From positions 194,468,463 through 194,532,462 of the forward strand of contig CM045758.1 in NCBI GenBank assembly GCA_025200525.1: DNA of 64,000 nucleotides, read 5' to 3'. This DNA is from Camellia lanceoleosa (Eukaryota; Streptophyta; Magnoliopsida; Ericales; Theaceae). The notes beneath the pieces are model-generated. The model worked only from the letters and a program-made list of their open reading frames with translations, did no database searches and was not told the origin of the DNA. A program made the translations under genes and the position numbers. Of this stretch, positions 11,722-23,488 are shown in pieces (positions within the stretch are counted from its first letter, which is position 1; each line of letters opens with the position of its first letter).

Positions 11722-13476
11722 AATTGAACTAGATGTCTGTACAATGTTGTGTGATAACGGTTTATTTTACTATGGTTCATGATTAAGAACTATGATGCTG
11801 GATTTGAAACATTAAGGAATGATGTATGTTTTTATTTTGATTACATTGGAATGTTTTCAGCTCTTTCACGTTGTGTTTCGTTGGAGGATTGGGAGAGAAA
11901 AAGGCAAAAGATGTGTGAAATTATGTAAAATATAGATATATTTTATTTACATTTCACTTGTTTTTTTTCTTTCTCTTTCTCTTTCCAAATCTCTCAACTG
12001 AACACAGCGTCAATGTATAAAATCATTCTGTAGAAGAGTTCTGAATCTATTACATGAAGCAGGATCAACAATCTGCTCTAGTTCGGCATGGGATGAATCT
12101 GGCATAGAAGTCACTGTAGATGATGAATCATTTTCAAGCTTGATACCAGAGATTATGTTGGATTTTGTTTTTTGGTTTTTGAGAATTGATGTTGAATTTT
12201 GTTGACACAAGGAAGATGGTGATTGGCCCAACTCTGCAGGGCCTTACGTTATCATCAATTTATTGGATGTTTGCTGCCACAATTTTTTACATCTTCGTTG
12301 GAAGACACTGGCAAAAAAAAAAAAAAAAACAAAAACAAAAAGGTGTCCCCTTTTTAAGGCCCAGAAAAATCAACTCAGTTTTAACGTTTGTCCCCAAGAG
12401 CATTCGGTCAGCCCTACACCTATTTGCCATCGAATCCGTCTCTTTGGTGGTTCAAAAGAAATTGAATACATAGCAGAATGATAAGAAATTGAATACATAG
12501 CAGAATGATAGGCATGTTTGGTGTAATTTTTTACCCAAAAAAACAACAAAAAAAACAGCTTTTGTGAGGTTTTTTTAACTTAATAATAATTTTTTTAATA
12601 GCTTTTTTGAATTATTTTTACCTTATAAATTTTTAGCAGAGCTTGTACCAAATAGTAGTAAAAAATTGCAGATAAAACAATTTGTTAATAACATTATAAA
12701 TTACACTAAACAGATCTAAAGTAGTTGAAATCAATGAATCACGAGGAATTTTCATTGGTTCTCTGTTTTCGTGAGAGATTACTTACTAGTAGTTTTAGAA
12801 AATAATGACCAATGTTACTATTTAAACCAATAAACAGTGTTTATTTGGGATGTGAGCTGATTTTTTAATTTTTTAGCTATTAATTTAGGTAAAAAAAGTC
12901 TTATTTGGAATAAATTTTTGATTTTTTTAAAATTTTTTTGAGAGAAAAAATGAAATGACTATGATTTGAATATGATATTTTGTGTTATTAATTTTTTAGT
13001 TTAGTTTAATTTAGTTTATTTTATCTTCTTGTGTCTAAAATAGTTTTTAAAAAAAAAATTCTCTACTTTTTGTGCTAAATGAGTGCATACTTTTGCTTTT
13101 GATGATGATTGTTTATAGAGTGTTTCCGGAGCATAGTAATGTGATATTTATGATATTTTAAGGTATTTTGAATAATGAAGAATAAAATTTATAATTTTAT
13201 ATTAAGTAATTGAGCAACATAAGAACATGATGATTAACAAAATGAGTATGAACCATGGCAACGGATTGAATAATTTTTCCGGGATGATGTATATGTTTGA
13301 AGAGTGGGTTGTTGTCCAAAAAATGGTCTTTATTGCATGGTAGGGGTGTTCTTTTCATTCATTCAATTCAAGTCATGCGAATGATACCCTGTTCAAAATT
13401 TCTGCTACTGAACTAGTCTTGTTCAGTTATAGCCCTACCCATTGCTTGCTAATAAGCCATGAGAATACATTGAACG
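11722..13476. other. Intergenic region between centrin and the PPR gene
   Basis: Contains the centrin 3' UTR, an A run near 12314, and AT-rich sequence with MITE-like pieces near 12510-12660. One stretch (12010-12231) stands out as more coding-like on the minus strand and is listed separately. Nothing else is recognised. Confidence 0.5.
12010..12231 (-). pseudogene. Possible gene fragment, unidentified
   Basis: A 73-codon minus-strand frame of mixed composition (with EQIVDPASCNRFRTLLQ near its end) stands out against the low-complexity surroundings. No start context, splice structure or family match is apparent. It may be a fragment left by a transposon or simply 3' flank of centrin. Confidence 0.2.
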
Positions 13477-13500
13477 ATGGCGGAGGAGGATGCTCTCTAG
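13477..13500 (+). promoter_or_regulatory. Upstream ORF overlapping the PPR start codon
   Basis: An ATG in a strong context (A at -3, G at +4) opens a seven-codon frame, MAEEDAL, ending in TAG at 13498-13500. It overlaps the PPR ATG at 13490 in another frame. If the leader contains it, it could reduce initiation at the main start; whether the transcript includes it is not known. Confidence 0.45.
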
Positions 13501-16417
13501 GATTACGAAGTTGTGCTACAGTTCACTCGTTATTACTCAACCCATAAACCATTATTCAACCACTCCTCACGGAACTCACATTCTTCGTCTGTTAAATCTC
13601 TGCGGCCGAGTAGTCGAAGACTTGAAGCCACTCAAATCTCTCCTCCTAGTGCACGGTCTAATCGACCACCAACCACTGATTGTAGAATTTTTCAGGCGAT
13701 GTTTTGATCTGGGTTCTCCCGAATTAGCTCTCTCTGCTTTTGCTGTAATCGAAAAGCCGAGCGTGTTCTTGCAGAATTCAACTGTTAGGTCTCTTTGTAA
13801 TTCTGGGTTATTCGAAGACGCCTTGTCTGTCTATCAAAAATGTCGAATTTCGGGATGCCCTTCTGATAATTTTACGTTTCCTTTTGTGATCAAGGCGTGT
13901 TCTGCTCTGGGTGCTCTTCAGATTGGTAAAGGGTTACACTGTTCTGTGTTGAGAAATGGATTTGGAGACAATCTTGTTGTGCAGACAGCTCTTGTTGATT
14001 TGTACGCCAAATGTGATCAAATGGAGAGTGCACGTCGACTGCTCGCTAGAATTTCTCAACCGGACTTGGTTCCATGGAATGCATTGATTTCTGGGTATTC
14101 TTTGAATGGGCTCAATGAGGAGGTCTTTCATGTTTTCCAGGAGATCTGTGCGATGGGTTTCAAGCCCAATGTGAGCACTTTGGCCAGCACAATTCCAGTA
14201 TGCACCCGTTTGGGATATTTGCATATGGGTAAATCTCTTCATGGATTTGCTGTAAAGTTAGGATATTTTTTGGATGAATATTTGATAGCTGCTTTGATCT
14301 CGATGTATGCCAGTGGTGGGGACTTTGATGTTGGTAGGAAATTGTTTGATTGTTTACTGGAAAAGCATGGTACCATCTGGAATGCCATGATCTCTGCATA
14401 TACACAGAACCAGAAACCCTATGAGGCATTTGCATTGTTTAAGCAAATGCTCCAAGCCAATGTGCAACCTAATATGATAACTTTTCTGTCCATCATTCCT
14501 TCTTGTGAGTGCTTTGGTTGCATTTTGTATGGTGAATCACTACACACGTGTGTAGTAAAACATGGGTTAGTTGACCAACTTCCTGTGATGACAGCCATAT
14601 TATCAATTTATGCCAAGCTTGGAGATATGGGTTCAGCTGAGTTTCTTTTCAATCAAATGCCAGTGCAAAATCTCCTGTCGTGGAATTCATTGGTTTCTGC
14701 ATACGTGCACAATAGACATTGGGATGTTAGTTTGGATGCATTCCGTGAAATGCAGCTTGCGGGGTTTAATCCAGACGCAGTCTCTATCATTTGTGTTCTT
14801 TCTGCCTGCTCTGAACTAGAGGCCATTTTACCTGGTAAATCTGCCCATGCATATAGTCTTAAAAACGGATTTGATTTTAACCTCAATGTGTCGAACGCAC
14901 TCTTGGCATTTTACTCCAACTGCTATCAGCTTTTTTCTTCTTTTAAGCTATTCCGTAAAATGGGTGTAAGAAATGCCATTTCATGGAATACATTGATATC
15001 TGGATGTGTGCACAATGGAGAAGCAAGAAATGCAGTTGCTCTTCTTGACCAGATGCAACGAGAGGGGATGGACTTCGATTTGGTTACCCTGGTAAGTGTT
15101 CTTCCCTGTTATCATGGACCTGAAAATTTGGTGCAAGGAATGGGTATTCATGGTCATGCAATCAAAATGGGGTTTGCGTCTGATGTTTCTTTAGCTAATG
15201 CACTTGTCAGCATGTACTTCAACTGTGGAGAATTTCATGGTGGCAAGTTACTTTTTGATAGCATGCTTAATAAGAGTATGGTTTCTTGGAATGCATTGAT
15301 CACAGGCTATCGATATAACAACTTACATGATGATGTCATGTTGTTGTTTTGCCAAATGATAAAGGAGGATCAGAAACCAAACGATGTAACCTTGCTGAAT
15401 ATATTACCTGTATGCTATACCCCGTTGCAAGGAAAGTCTATTCATGCTTATGCAGCTAGGACAGGGATTGCAATGGAAGCTTCTCTTCTTACATCTCTTA
15501 TATTCATGTATGCTAGATTTGGAAATATGAATTATTGTCTCTTGCTGTTTGAAATGGGGGAGAAAAGGAATATTTCTTTGTGGAACGCTATTGTTTCTGC
15601 TCATGTACAAACAAAAAATGCAAAAAAAGCAATTGCTTTCTTCAGCCAATTGCTTCACACAGAAATGGAACCTGACTACATGACAGTTTTGAGCTTAATT
15701 TCAGCTTGCGTTCAGATAAACAACCCAAATCTCACAAACTGCATAATGTCTTATGTGATACACAAGGGATTCAACAAAGATGTGGCTGTCGTTAATGCCC
15801 TGATTGATTTGTATGCAAAATGTGGGAACATGTCAATTGCAAGGAAGCTATTTGATGGTCTACTTGAAAAGGATGTGGTCTCCTGGAGTGTGATGATCAA
15901 TGGGCATGGTTTGCACGGTGATGGTGAAGCAGCCCTCACTCTTGTCTCACAAATGGAACTTACGGGTATGAAGCCTGACGACATTACTTATGTCAGTATT
16001 TTATCTGCTTGCAGTCATGCTGGTTTTGTTGAGCAAGGCTGGATGTTTTTCAATTCTATGGTAGAAAATGGGATAGTACCGAGGATGGAACACTATGCTT
16101 GCATGGTGGACCTTTTTGGGAGAACCGGTCACTTGAACAAGGCTTATGACATGGTTACGAAGTTGCCCCATAAACCTTCTTTAAGCCTGTTAGAGTCTTT
16201 GTTGGGTGCTTGTATAATCCATGGAAATCTTCAAATAGGGGAGGAAATCGGAAGGTTGCTCCTTGAAATGGACCCTGAAAATCCTGGATCATATGTGATG
16301 TTATACAATGTTTATGCAGCGGCTGGAAGGTGGACAGATGCAAATAAAGTGAGGTCGGACATGGAAGAGAGACAATTGAGGAAAGTGCCAGGTTGCAGTC
16401 TTGTTGAGGGATGGTAA
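13490..16417 (+). CDS. PLS-class pentatricopeptide-repeat protein, E subgroup, probably organellar
   Basis: PPR proteins bind organellar RNA in a sequence-specific way; PLS-E members often guide C-to-U editing or processing. The gene is one uninterrupted 975-codon exon, as usual for the family. The N-terminus (MLSRITKLCYSSLVITQ) is basic and hydroxylated with few acidic residues, fitting a mitochondrial or plastid transit peptide. From about residue 95 onward it is a continuous run of P, L and S motifs, with signatures such as VSWNALITGY, DLVPWNALISGY, VVQTALVDLYAKC and YVSILSACSHAG. The last about 90 residues form an E motif (LLGACIIHGNLQIGEE to KVPGCSLVEGW). There is no DYW deaminase domain, so an editing role would need a partner supplying it. 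The ATG at 13490 is the first in frame. I cannot assign a specific orthologue. Confidence 0.93.
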   Translation: MLSRITKLCYSSLVITQPINHYSTTPHGTHILRLLNLCGRVVEDLKPLKSLLLVHGLIDHQPLIVEFFRRCFDLGSPELALSAFAVIEKPSVFLQNSTVRSLCNSGLFEDALSVYQKCRISGCPSDNFTFPFVIKACSALGALQIGKGLHCSVLRNGFGDNLVVQTALVDLYAKCDQMESARRLLARISQPDLVPWNALISGYSLNGLNEEVFHVFQEICAMGFKPNVSTLASTIPVCTRLGYLHMGKSLHGFAVKLGYFLDEYLIAALISMYASGGDFDVGRKLFDCLLEKHGTIWNAMISAYTQNQKPYEAFALFKQMLQANVQPNMITFLSIIPSCECFGCILYGESLHTCVVKHGLVDQLPVMTAILSIYAKLGDMGSAEFLFNQMPVQNLLSWNSLVSAYVHNRHWDVSLDAFREMQLAGFNPDAVSIICVLSACSELEAILPGKSAHAYSLKNGFDFNLNVSNALLAFYSNCYQLFSSFKLFRKMGVRNAISWNTLISGCVHNGEARNAVALLDQMQREGMDFDLVTLVSVLPCYHGPENLVQGMGIHGHAIKMGFASDVSLANALVSMYFNCGEFHGGKLLFDSMLNKSMVSWNALITGYRYNNLHDDVMLLFCQMIKEDQKPNDVTLLNILPVCYTPLQGKSIHAYAARTGIAMEASLLTSLIFMYARFGNMNYCLLLFEMGEKRNISLWNAIVSAHVQTKNAKKAIAFFSQLLHTEMEPDYMTVLSLISACVQINNPNLTNCIMSYVIHKGFNKDVAVVNALIDLYAKCGNMSIARKLFDGLLEKDVVSWSVMINGHGLHGDGEAALTLVSQMELTGMKPDDITYVSILSACSHAGFVEQGWMFFNSMVENGIVPRMEHYACMVDLFGRTGHLNKAYDMVTKLPHKPSLSLLESLLGACIIHGNLQIGEEIGRLLLEMDPENPGSYVMLYNVYAAAGRWTDANKVRSDMEERQLRKVPGCSLVEGW

Positions 16418-17740
16418 ATGGTTGTCATGAAGGGTTCTGGAGGCAAATGAGCATCAAAATTTGAATTTTGAAGTTTACTCGTGCTAGATTGCTCACATTA
16501 GAATGAGAAATTACGATAGCATAAAGCCTTTCTTCAATCAGAACAGCAAGGAAAATTCTATCATACTAGAATGTGGTTCTGAGCTATGGTACATGAATAA
16601 TTGGATTTGGATTTGGATTGATAAGACACTATCTTGACCATTGATGACTAAATAATTAATATTTGGTTGGAAAATCAAGGTAATATTTGTAAAATTAGCT
16701 TACTATTGCAACATGCCACACTTATTATTTACTATGAGAGATGTTATTATTTTATAAACTCGTACTTACTATTGAAAATGACACCTTCAAGGGATTACTA
16801 GTTCAACAGGCAACAGGTCATACATCGAAATTGTGCTTTTTTAATTATTGTTTAACACACCATACTTGGCAATTTCCACTCCACATTTTGTTTATTCTTT
16901 TTAATTATTGTTTTTTTATTTTTTTATTTTTTTAAGACATAAATATAAATTGTAAGAAATAAAATGTATTGTGTTGTTTTATTAAAGAAATATATATTTG
17001 AAATTGAAATTAAAACTCATAAATATAAAGTTAAGAATAAATTTATAATTAAATTTTATAAACATCAAAATAAATATATTAAAGTTAGTTTTAAATTTTT
17101 TTTCTTCTTAAATTTCAAATCTAGATCATTTTATTAATTATTTTATAAAGCTCACAAATTTTATATAGTTTTCATGAATTTAATATCCACAATGAAATTA
17201 TTTTTTTCCTCCATAAATTCATATGAATAGCTATGAATATGTTTTTACAAATTTAATATCTACAATATTTTGAAGCACAAATGGAGGATCTCTCATTTAT
17301 CTCTTAAGTTGAGATGACAACTTGAGAGAGGTCAAACTCTTATAACTAGACTTGGGAATATCTCTCATATATCAACATTTATTATTGACAATAAATGAAT
17401 ACATCAACAAAAATTATTTTTCTTTACCTGCCGCAGCATGAGCAACATTTAAAATGACAATAAATGAATAAATCTAAATTACTTAATTAAGAAAATATAA
17501 AAGACCTCCCAATTCATTTGCGCACAAAATGAACGATAGTGTTTTTTTTTTTTAATAATGTTTTAAGAAAGGATAAGTGAAATAGGGTGATTTTGATTTT
17601 TACAAATTCAAGAAATTCTCCAGATAAGAATTTATCTGTCTCTATCTATGTTTTATTTTAACATTATGTGATATTTTTAATTTACAAATTTTAAGGTTTT
17701 GTTGGAACAACATTCACCTAATTAAAGAAAAAAAATTATT
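16418..17740. other. AT-rich intergenic DNA downstream of the PPR gene
   Basis: Includes the PPR 3' UTR. The rest is low-complexity A/T-rich sequence without recognisable genes, splice signals or clear element ends. Confidence 0.6.
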
Positions 17741-17835
17741 GAATAGTAAGTTGAGTCTTATTAAGTAGTAAATGGAGTTTAATTGAATAGTAAGTGAAAT
17801 ATCATTAACTAGTAAGTGGAGTTAATTGAGTACTA
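17741..17835. repeat. Left remnant of a degenerate 'agtaagtgga' repeat array
   Basis: Contains 'gaatagtaagt', 'aagtagtaaatggag' and 'actagtaagtggagt' variants of the short unit that dominates 30935-31960. It appears to be one side of an array later split by transposon insertions. Confidence 0.55.
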
Positions 17836-17921
17836 GGCTATTTTTATTTTTTGCTATTTTAGTAGGTTATTTTAGTTTTTGGTTGTTTTAATAGGCTAAA
17901 ATATTTGTATTTTGGAAGATG
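17827..17921. repeat. Left half of a MITE-like host element interrupted by the CACTA element
   Basis: 'taggctatttttattttttg' here and 'aaaaaatagcg...aaacaaggcc' at about 26685-26719 look like the two ends of one short inverted-repeat element, with the CACTA element between them. The match is modest. Confidence 0.4.
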
Positions 17922-17935
17922 CACTACTAAAATTT

Positions 17936-18435
17936 CAGCTTTTTGCGACGGAAAAATGCCGTCGCAAAAATTTTTTTGCGATGGTAAATGACTTTTTACG
18001 ACAGCAAGAGGGGGTTGCAACTGGGGATGTTGCAAAAGAGTTTTTGCGACGGCATTTTTGTCTTTTGCGACAGCACTTTGCAGTCGCTAATAATGTTTGA
18101 AATTTCTTTACTTTTTGCTACGGCACTATTTTACCGTCGCTAAAAATGTTATTTGAGACGGCAAAAAATACCGTCGCTAATAGTCTTTTTTTTGCAACGG
18201 CAAGAACACTGTTTTTTTCGACAGTGTGGTGCCGTCGCAAAAAGTATTAAAAATATGAAAATTTCTATTTTGCAACAGTGTACTACCGTCGCAAAAAGTA
18301 TTAAAAAAATAATAAAATTTCTATTTTAAATAATAAAATTTCTATTTTTTGCAATAATTTAGTGCCGTTGCAAAAAGTAAAACCTATAACAAAATCAATA
18401 AAAATATTAAAATTTTCTGTTTTTTGCAACCAAAA
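17936..18435. repeat. CACTA left subterminal repeat array
   Basis: About ten variants of TTTTTGCGACGGCA and its inverse TGCCGTCGCAAAAA alternate in both orientations, separated by A/T-rich spacers, through 18375. Such arrays are the usual transposase-binding regions of CACTA elements. Confidence 0.8.
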
Positions 18436-21165
18436 TTTGATGGGTCATTAAATACACTAAAAATAAATCCTAAACTACACCAAATTCTTTTAGAATAATA
18501 GCAAGTCCAGGTATCGATTCACAGAGACAATTGTGAAATTAAACTAATTTAATTGTTAAATTTCTAAATTAATTTTGATAAAAAAGTTGATTGTTCATAG
18601 CCTAATTTAATAACAAATAAATTAAACTAAAGAATTAAATTATCAATAATAAATGAAATTGGGTTTACTGAATTGGGGGAAAAACTAGGGCAAAGAGTCC
18701 ACTACTAGCCACGTAATTAGGGTTTCTAATTGAAATCAATTATGCTATGGTTTGAATGGATTAATGCTTCGCAACTACAAGCTCAAAGCATTTAACAAGA
18801 AGATCATCACATTCAATGTACGAGCACGAACCATCTTAAGTAATACGAATCGTTCACTCTAAACTAAGATAGTGATACGACTCGTTCCTCGTAGTATGGT
18901 TCGTCTCATACCTTGAATGTGAAGGAATAGAAAACTCTTGTATGGATAATGTACGGGAAAGAAATACACCTTCTCGTATAATCCTGTTGATCAGAAATCG
19001 TTCTTACGTGCTTTTTGATACTCCACCACACTGAAAATCTGAGCGTGAGCGTGTGTGTGTGTGCCTCAGTGCAAACCTGCCCTAAGTCGTGAAGCCAAAA
19101 GAGGCAAAAGCTCAGGAAAAAAGAGGAAAGCAGTTGCATTTAAACCTCTCAAATGTGATCTGGGTGAGCTTATATAGGTTTATGTAGCCAACAGCACAAT
19201 GACTCTTACTTCTGTCCTCAGTCCTTCCCCTGTAGAGTACCTCTCCCTCTAAGACCTCACCCTAAGTTCTAAGAAGATAAGATCTTGCTTCCACTCCCCT
19301 CCCTCTTCGCCTCCTTAACTCCCTCCATTCTTCAATAACCGAACTTGGTAGAACTACACATAACTTTGAAATTGCTATTAATAACAAACATTAATTGAAT
19401 AGATTCAACTAGGCCTAACTCTAAATACTCTAATTTCTTTTCCCCACCGATCTTCCACATAAAGGTTATGGGCCCCAAACACATAAAGAGGTAAGGTAGT
19501 CCTGCTCTCGCTCATGGCTCCTTCCTCTCTCCCGAGCTGCTGTTCTTCTCTCATCGTTCCTGTGCTACAGAAGATTCTAGACTCACAGATAATTTAAGCT
19601 CAAGGAAACGCTCACTCTTCCAGCAAAAGAACTAACCACACATCTTCTACCAAGTAAACCAAAACCTTCAACCACCATGGTCATATCACCATATATTGGC
19701 AGGTCTAACTAACTATTTCTTACTACTCTATTTCTATATGGCTCTTAACTATGGCTACCCAATATCTCGATGTGCGGAAAAAAATACACCTTCTCGTATA
19801 ATCATCCTTGATCAAGTCTTTCGTTCTTGACGCTGCTCGTTCCACACCACCAAATCTGACGTGTGGCTGCGCCGTGTGTGTGTGTGGAAAACCTCTCCGA
19901 TAGCTAAGCGATGAGCAGAAGAAGAAGGCAAAAAGCTAATGTGTGGAGCCAGCCAAGCATTACCTCTTCTCAAAGGTGATATTGGTGAGCTTATATCTTC
20001 GGGTGCACAACTCCTCAATCAACTCTTACTCTCCTCTCTCTCCTAGTGTAGAGAGACCCTCCTCCTCGCGAGTCCCCTAGGATCATAGATAACTCAGATC
20101 ATGCTTATCCTCCAACACCCTCCTCCTCCGCTAAAACTAGCGAGATCCACGGGTTCTTACCCACATTCACATACCAGCTAAGTTGCCATATTGAATAATT
20201 AAAGTTCCTTAAAATCTCTCTAACTATCTCTCCTAACTCCGCTCTCCTCCCTTCTCACCACCCAAACCGACTATATCCACATATGGTATCCACACGAATC
20301 ATCATGGTCAACGAACCTCTGTCAGCTCTCTTCTTCCTCTTATCCTATTATCCTACCTCTCCAAGAGCTTAAGAGTAAGAGATCAGTCAGTAAGAGGAGC
20401 CGACTCAAGACCAAATCTTCATTCTCAACACATCGGCTAAAAGAAAACCAACACACGCCGACGACCACCATGACCAACCCAGTCCCAACCATCTCCTATT
20501 CCAGCCATGGCCATCATTAACTCATGGGCCCTCATATTCGGGCCATATTTTATTATATATATAACAACCCATTTCGGATAACATTCAACAATCACAGAAA
20601 GTCAAATATTCGAAGAAATAATGAAAAATATATAAAAGAAACTTCTAAATCACCATAAAAATGTTCAAACCTTTACATAATTAAAAATAAAAAAGAAAAA
20701 CTAATTGCATGGTTAGGGTTTCATTAAAACCCTAGAAGAGGAAACTAGCCACTCATGGAGGAGTGGAAGGAGGTAGATGGAGAAGGAACCACCATGGGAG
20801 ACATGTTTGAAACTTCAAGTTCCTCTTTCCTTTCAAACCCTAGCTCTCTCTTTAGGTCAAAACAAGTTCAAAACCCTAATCCAGCCTTTTCCTTGCCTTT
20901 TTATACTTCTGATCCCTTCCAAACTGGTTTAAAAAGTCGGGCACAGTTTCCCAAAAAAAGTCAACGCATGTGTGGAAAAAGTCAATGCACGTGCGGCTCA
21001 GTCAACTCTCTCCAAATTCGGTCTTTTTGCCCATTTTATGCTCCGACTATGTATAACCTGTTTGACATTCAATACACATAAAGTATACGGTTTTGGCCAG
21101 CAAGTGAAGTTAAGAGATTCTAATTAACGGCCTCAATGATGTACAATTCGGCCTTAATCAGGGGT
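18436..21165. repeat. Unclassified non-coding repeat nested in the CACTA element, internally duplicated
   Basis: The CACTA subterminal sequence breaks off near 18430 and resumes near 21165 ('gtgccgtcacaaaag'), so this block looks like an insertion. It holds two related units. The motif 'aatacaccttctcgtataat' with a following (GT)n run and a 'gtgagcttatat' segment occurs near 18963-19175 and again near 19785-20000. The frame at 20755-21081 (108 codons) has no recognised family and lies in this block. No LTR pair or reverse-transcriptase motif is seen. Confidence 0.5.
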
Positions 21166-22907
21166 AGTGCCGTCACAAAAGAGAAAAAAACATCCTGCGA
21201 CAAAATTATTAAAAATATTAAAATTTCTCCATAATAATATAAAAATTCTTATATAAAAATAACAATTTCTCCACAATAAAATATTCTTCTATTCATAATT
21301 ACACATCAACAAAATTATCCCACTATATAATATTCCATAATACATATATAATGTTTAAATACATGATTTTGTTCATAATTCAAAATAACATAAACCAAAA
21401 TTAAATATTTTTCTCATCATTCTTCGTAGATAACAAAAACAAAAGTTAGCCACATTCTCCACGGGCATACATTCCACAAAAAGCACACTCCTATATGGGA
21501 AATATCTGAAAAATAAAAATAAAAATAATTAATGGCAATATAATTATGTGTTAATATTAATTACAAAAAAACATAAAAATTTAACTACTATAGCATCAAA
21601 TACAATATTTTTTTTGTTAGTCATCAAATCCCACATGAATAATTAAACATCTCAATCAAATATAAAATAAAAATTTAACTACTATCTCAATCAAATAGAC
21701 ATTCATTCCATCAAAACTGCCAAACAACTTCTTGCAAACTTCACAACCACCGTAAAAGCTACGATGACTTCACAGACTTCCATGACAAAGCAAAATCCAA
21801 CCAGAATTGGGTTCAGTACATATATTTTTAATAAGTAACATGGAAGTTTTATTTTTGCAGAGTGTATTCTAATTTTTTGCTTAATTCTTCTTTTGATGAT
21901 CGATTCAACCTTATATTTCAACTCACCAACAAGTTTAGTGATAAGCGTAACGGCCCTATTGTTCTAATGGTGAAAAAAAACCTAAGATTAGCTTTCTAGG
22001 AAATTTCCAAATGAACCAAACAAAAAGGCATCAAGGAAGTTTCACCTGTATATACTAAATGTGTGTATACATATATATGAACTCTCCAGATAAAGGTCCT
22101 CCCTCTCTTTAACCTAATCAAACAAAATCTTTAATGATAACTATTTAACACAACCACATAATCCATGCCTTCAAAAGAGTGCCCTTTCTGTCCCCAAGTA
22201 CACCACATATATTTTTTTTTTGGATCAGCTTCTATCCCCAAATGCACCACATCAATCAAAGAGGAGCAACATTCCAATTCTTGTTGCTTAGCTTACCAAA
22301 AAAACTCCCTTTTCACCCAATAATAACTTCTGCTAACATTCTGGACAACCCCCATAAAGCCCCAAAATCAAGACCCACAGATGGCTAGCAATACAAAAAC
22401 ATACCAAGTTGAAACAAACTCCCCTGCTTCTTTACAAATGTAAAACAAAAAGATCAAACTTTTTCCTCCTAATGAGATTATCAATGGTGAAAATCCTTCC
22501 ATGTGAAGCCTCTCAAGTTCTCAACCAAAGACAGCATCCCAACAGCTCCTCATAATCAATCACAAAATAAAGTAATGTTGATTCTATTAGGATTAGTGAG
22601 ATATATATTCAAGCCACTTAGAGAAATTTGAATTCTGGTAAGTGACAACCAACAACACAGCAATAGAAAAATAATTTCACAGAAAATGGCCTCATGAAAA
22701 CATTCACAATATAATAACCATATAATTTGAAGGCCACCACTTTAGTCCAGCAACATGAATAACAGCAAGTTATTCTAATCTATCCAAGCCATAGCATCCA
22801 TTTGTGTACTAAATTGATATTGTGAAATGTGAAAATAAAAAATAAGATTTAAACAACTTCCTAGTAAGTGATAGTAATACAAAATAAACAATAAAACACA
22901 ATTCTAC
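21166..22907. other. CACTA interior, AT-rich, no gene recognised
   Basis: Begins with degenerate subterminal-type sequence and continues as AT-rich DNA. I looked on the minus strand for the next exons of the captured kinase and did not find them. A 72-codon minus-strand frame (21703-21921) has no recognisable family. Confidence 0.5.
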
Positions 22908-23349
22908 CTCTATTTCATAGGTTGCCTTGCATTGTAAATTGAAATCCACTGTGTGGCAGGAACTCCTAGACGAACCTTCTTCTTAGGGAGCCCATCCTTA
23001 TCCTCCTCAATATTCAATCTACTTCGTTTTTGACCAACTTGATATATAATCTACCAATGATTACACAAACAGGATTTGTTAATAGCAAGGTACACAAGAA
23101 AAGGAATCATAGTCATAAATTCAAAGATCACCAGAATCACCTTTTGAGCACCATCAGTGTTTATTGGCCTTATAACAGGATTTGGTCCAATCAGTCCCTC
23201 GAACAGGGAGATTAGCTTGGAATAGTTAGGCTCTTCATCAAATTTCATGTTAATCACAATTTCAAGAAATTGTTTTAGTGCGTATAAAGACATCATTTCA
23301 GGAGACGTTGCCATATTCTTCTTGCAAACTAGGAATGATTTATTTCCTT
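22908..23349 (-). pseudogene. Captured exons of a casein-kinase-1-like gene (MUT9-like/HD16 type), truncated
   Basis: Two minus-strand exons with correct splice sites are visible. Exon 23349-23141 encodes [19 protein letters not shown], then [19 protein letters not shown] and [15 protein letters not shown]. Exon 23050-22908 encodes [16 protein letters not shown] and then [20 protein letters not shown]. These match, from memory of the family, the end of the kinase domain and the following conserved segment of plant casein-kinase-1-like proteins (MLK/PPK and HD16/EL1 type). The catalytic lobe and the long C-terminal region are absent. A stop (TAG where the family has a Gln codon, in PMKQR) interrupts exon 2 just before its donor, and a few residues are missing after MATSPEMM. 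The exons lie inside the CACTA boundaries, so this is a transposon-captured, non-functional copy. Confidence 0.8.
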
Positions 23350-23383
23350 CTGGACAAAATATCACAATGATAACAAAATATAC

Positions 23384-23488
23384 CTTGGGTATGTAGGCCA
23401 CATCATCAATTCTTGTGATCAGCTAAGCAAAGATCCCCAGAACCTTCAACAAAATCAGTGGCCCATACTGACATTCCAGAAATGCAAA
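23384..23488 (-). pseudogene. Exon-like fragment, unidentified, adjoining the kinase exons
   Basis: A 105 nt stretch is bounded by an acceptor (CTTGTAG before 23488) and a donor (CCCAAG/GTATAT after 23384). It reads as 35 codons with one TAG, including FLECQYGPLILLKVLGIFA and [13 protein letters not shown]. It does not resemble the kinase. Only 34 bp separate it from the kinase exon, too short for a plant intron, so the junction looks chimeric. Confidence 0.4.

Noticed and set aside
20755..21081. 108-codon + strand frame
   Set aside because: Lies in a nested transposon block, has no recognised family and no splice or promoter context.
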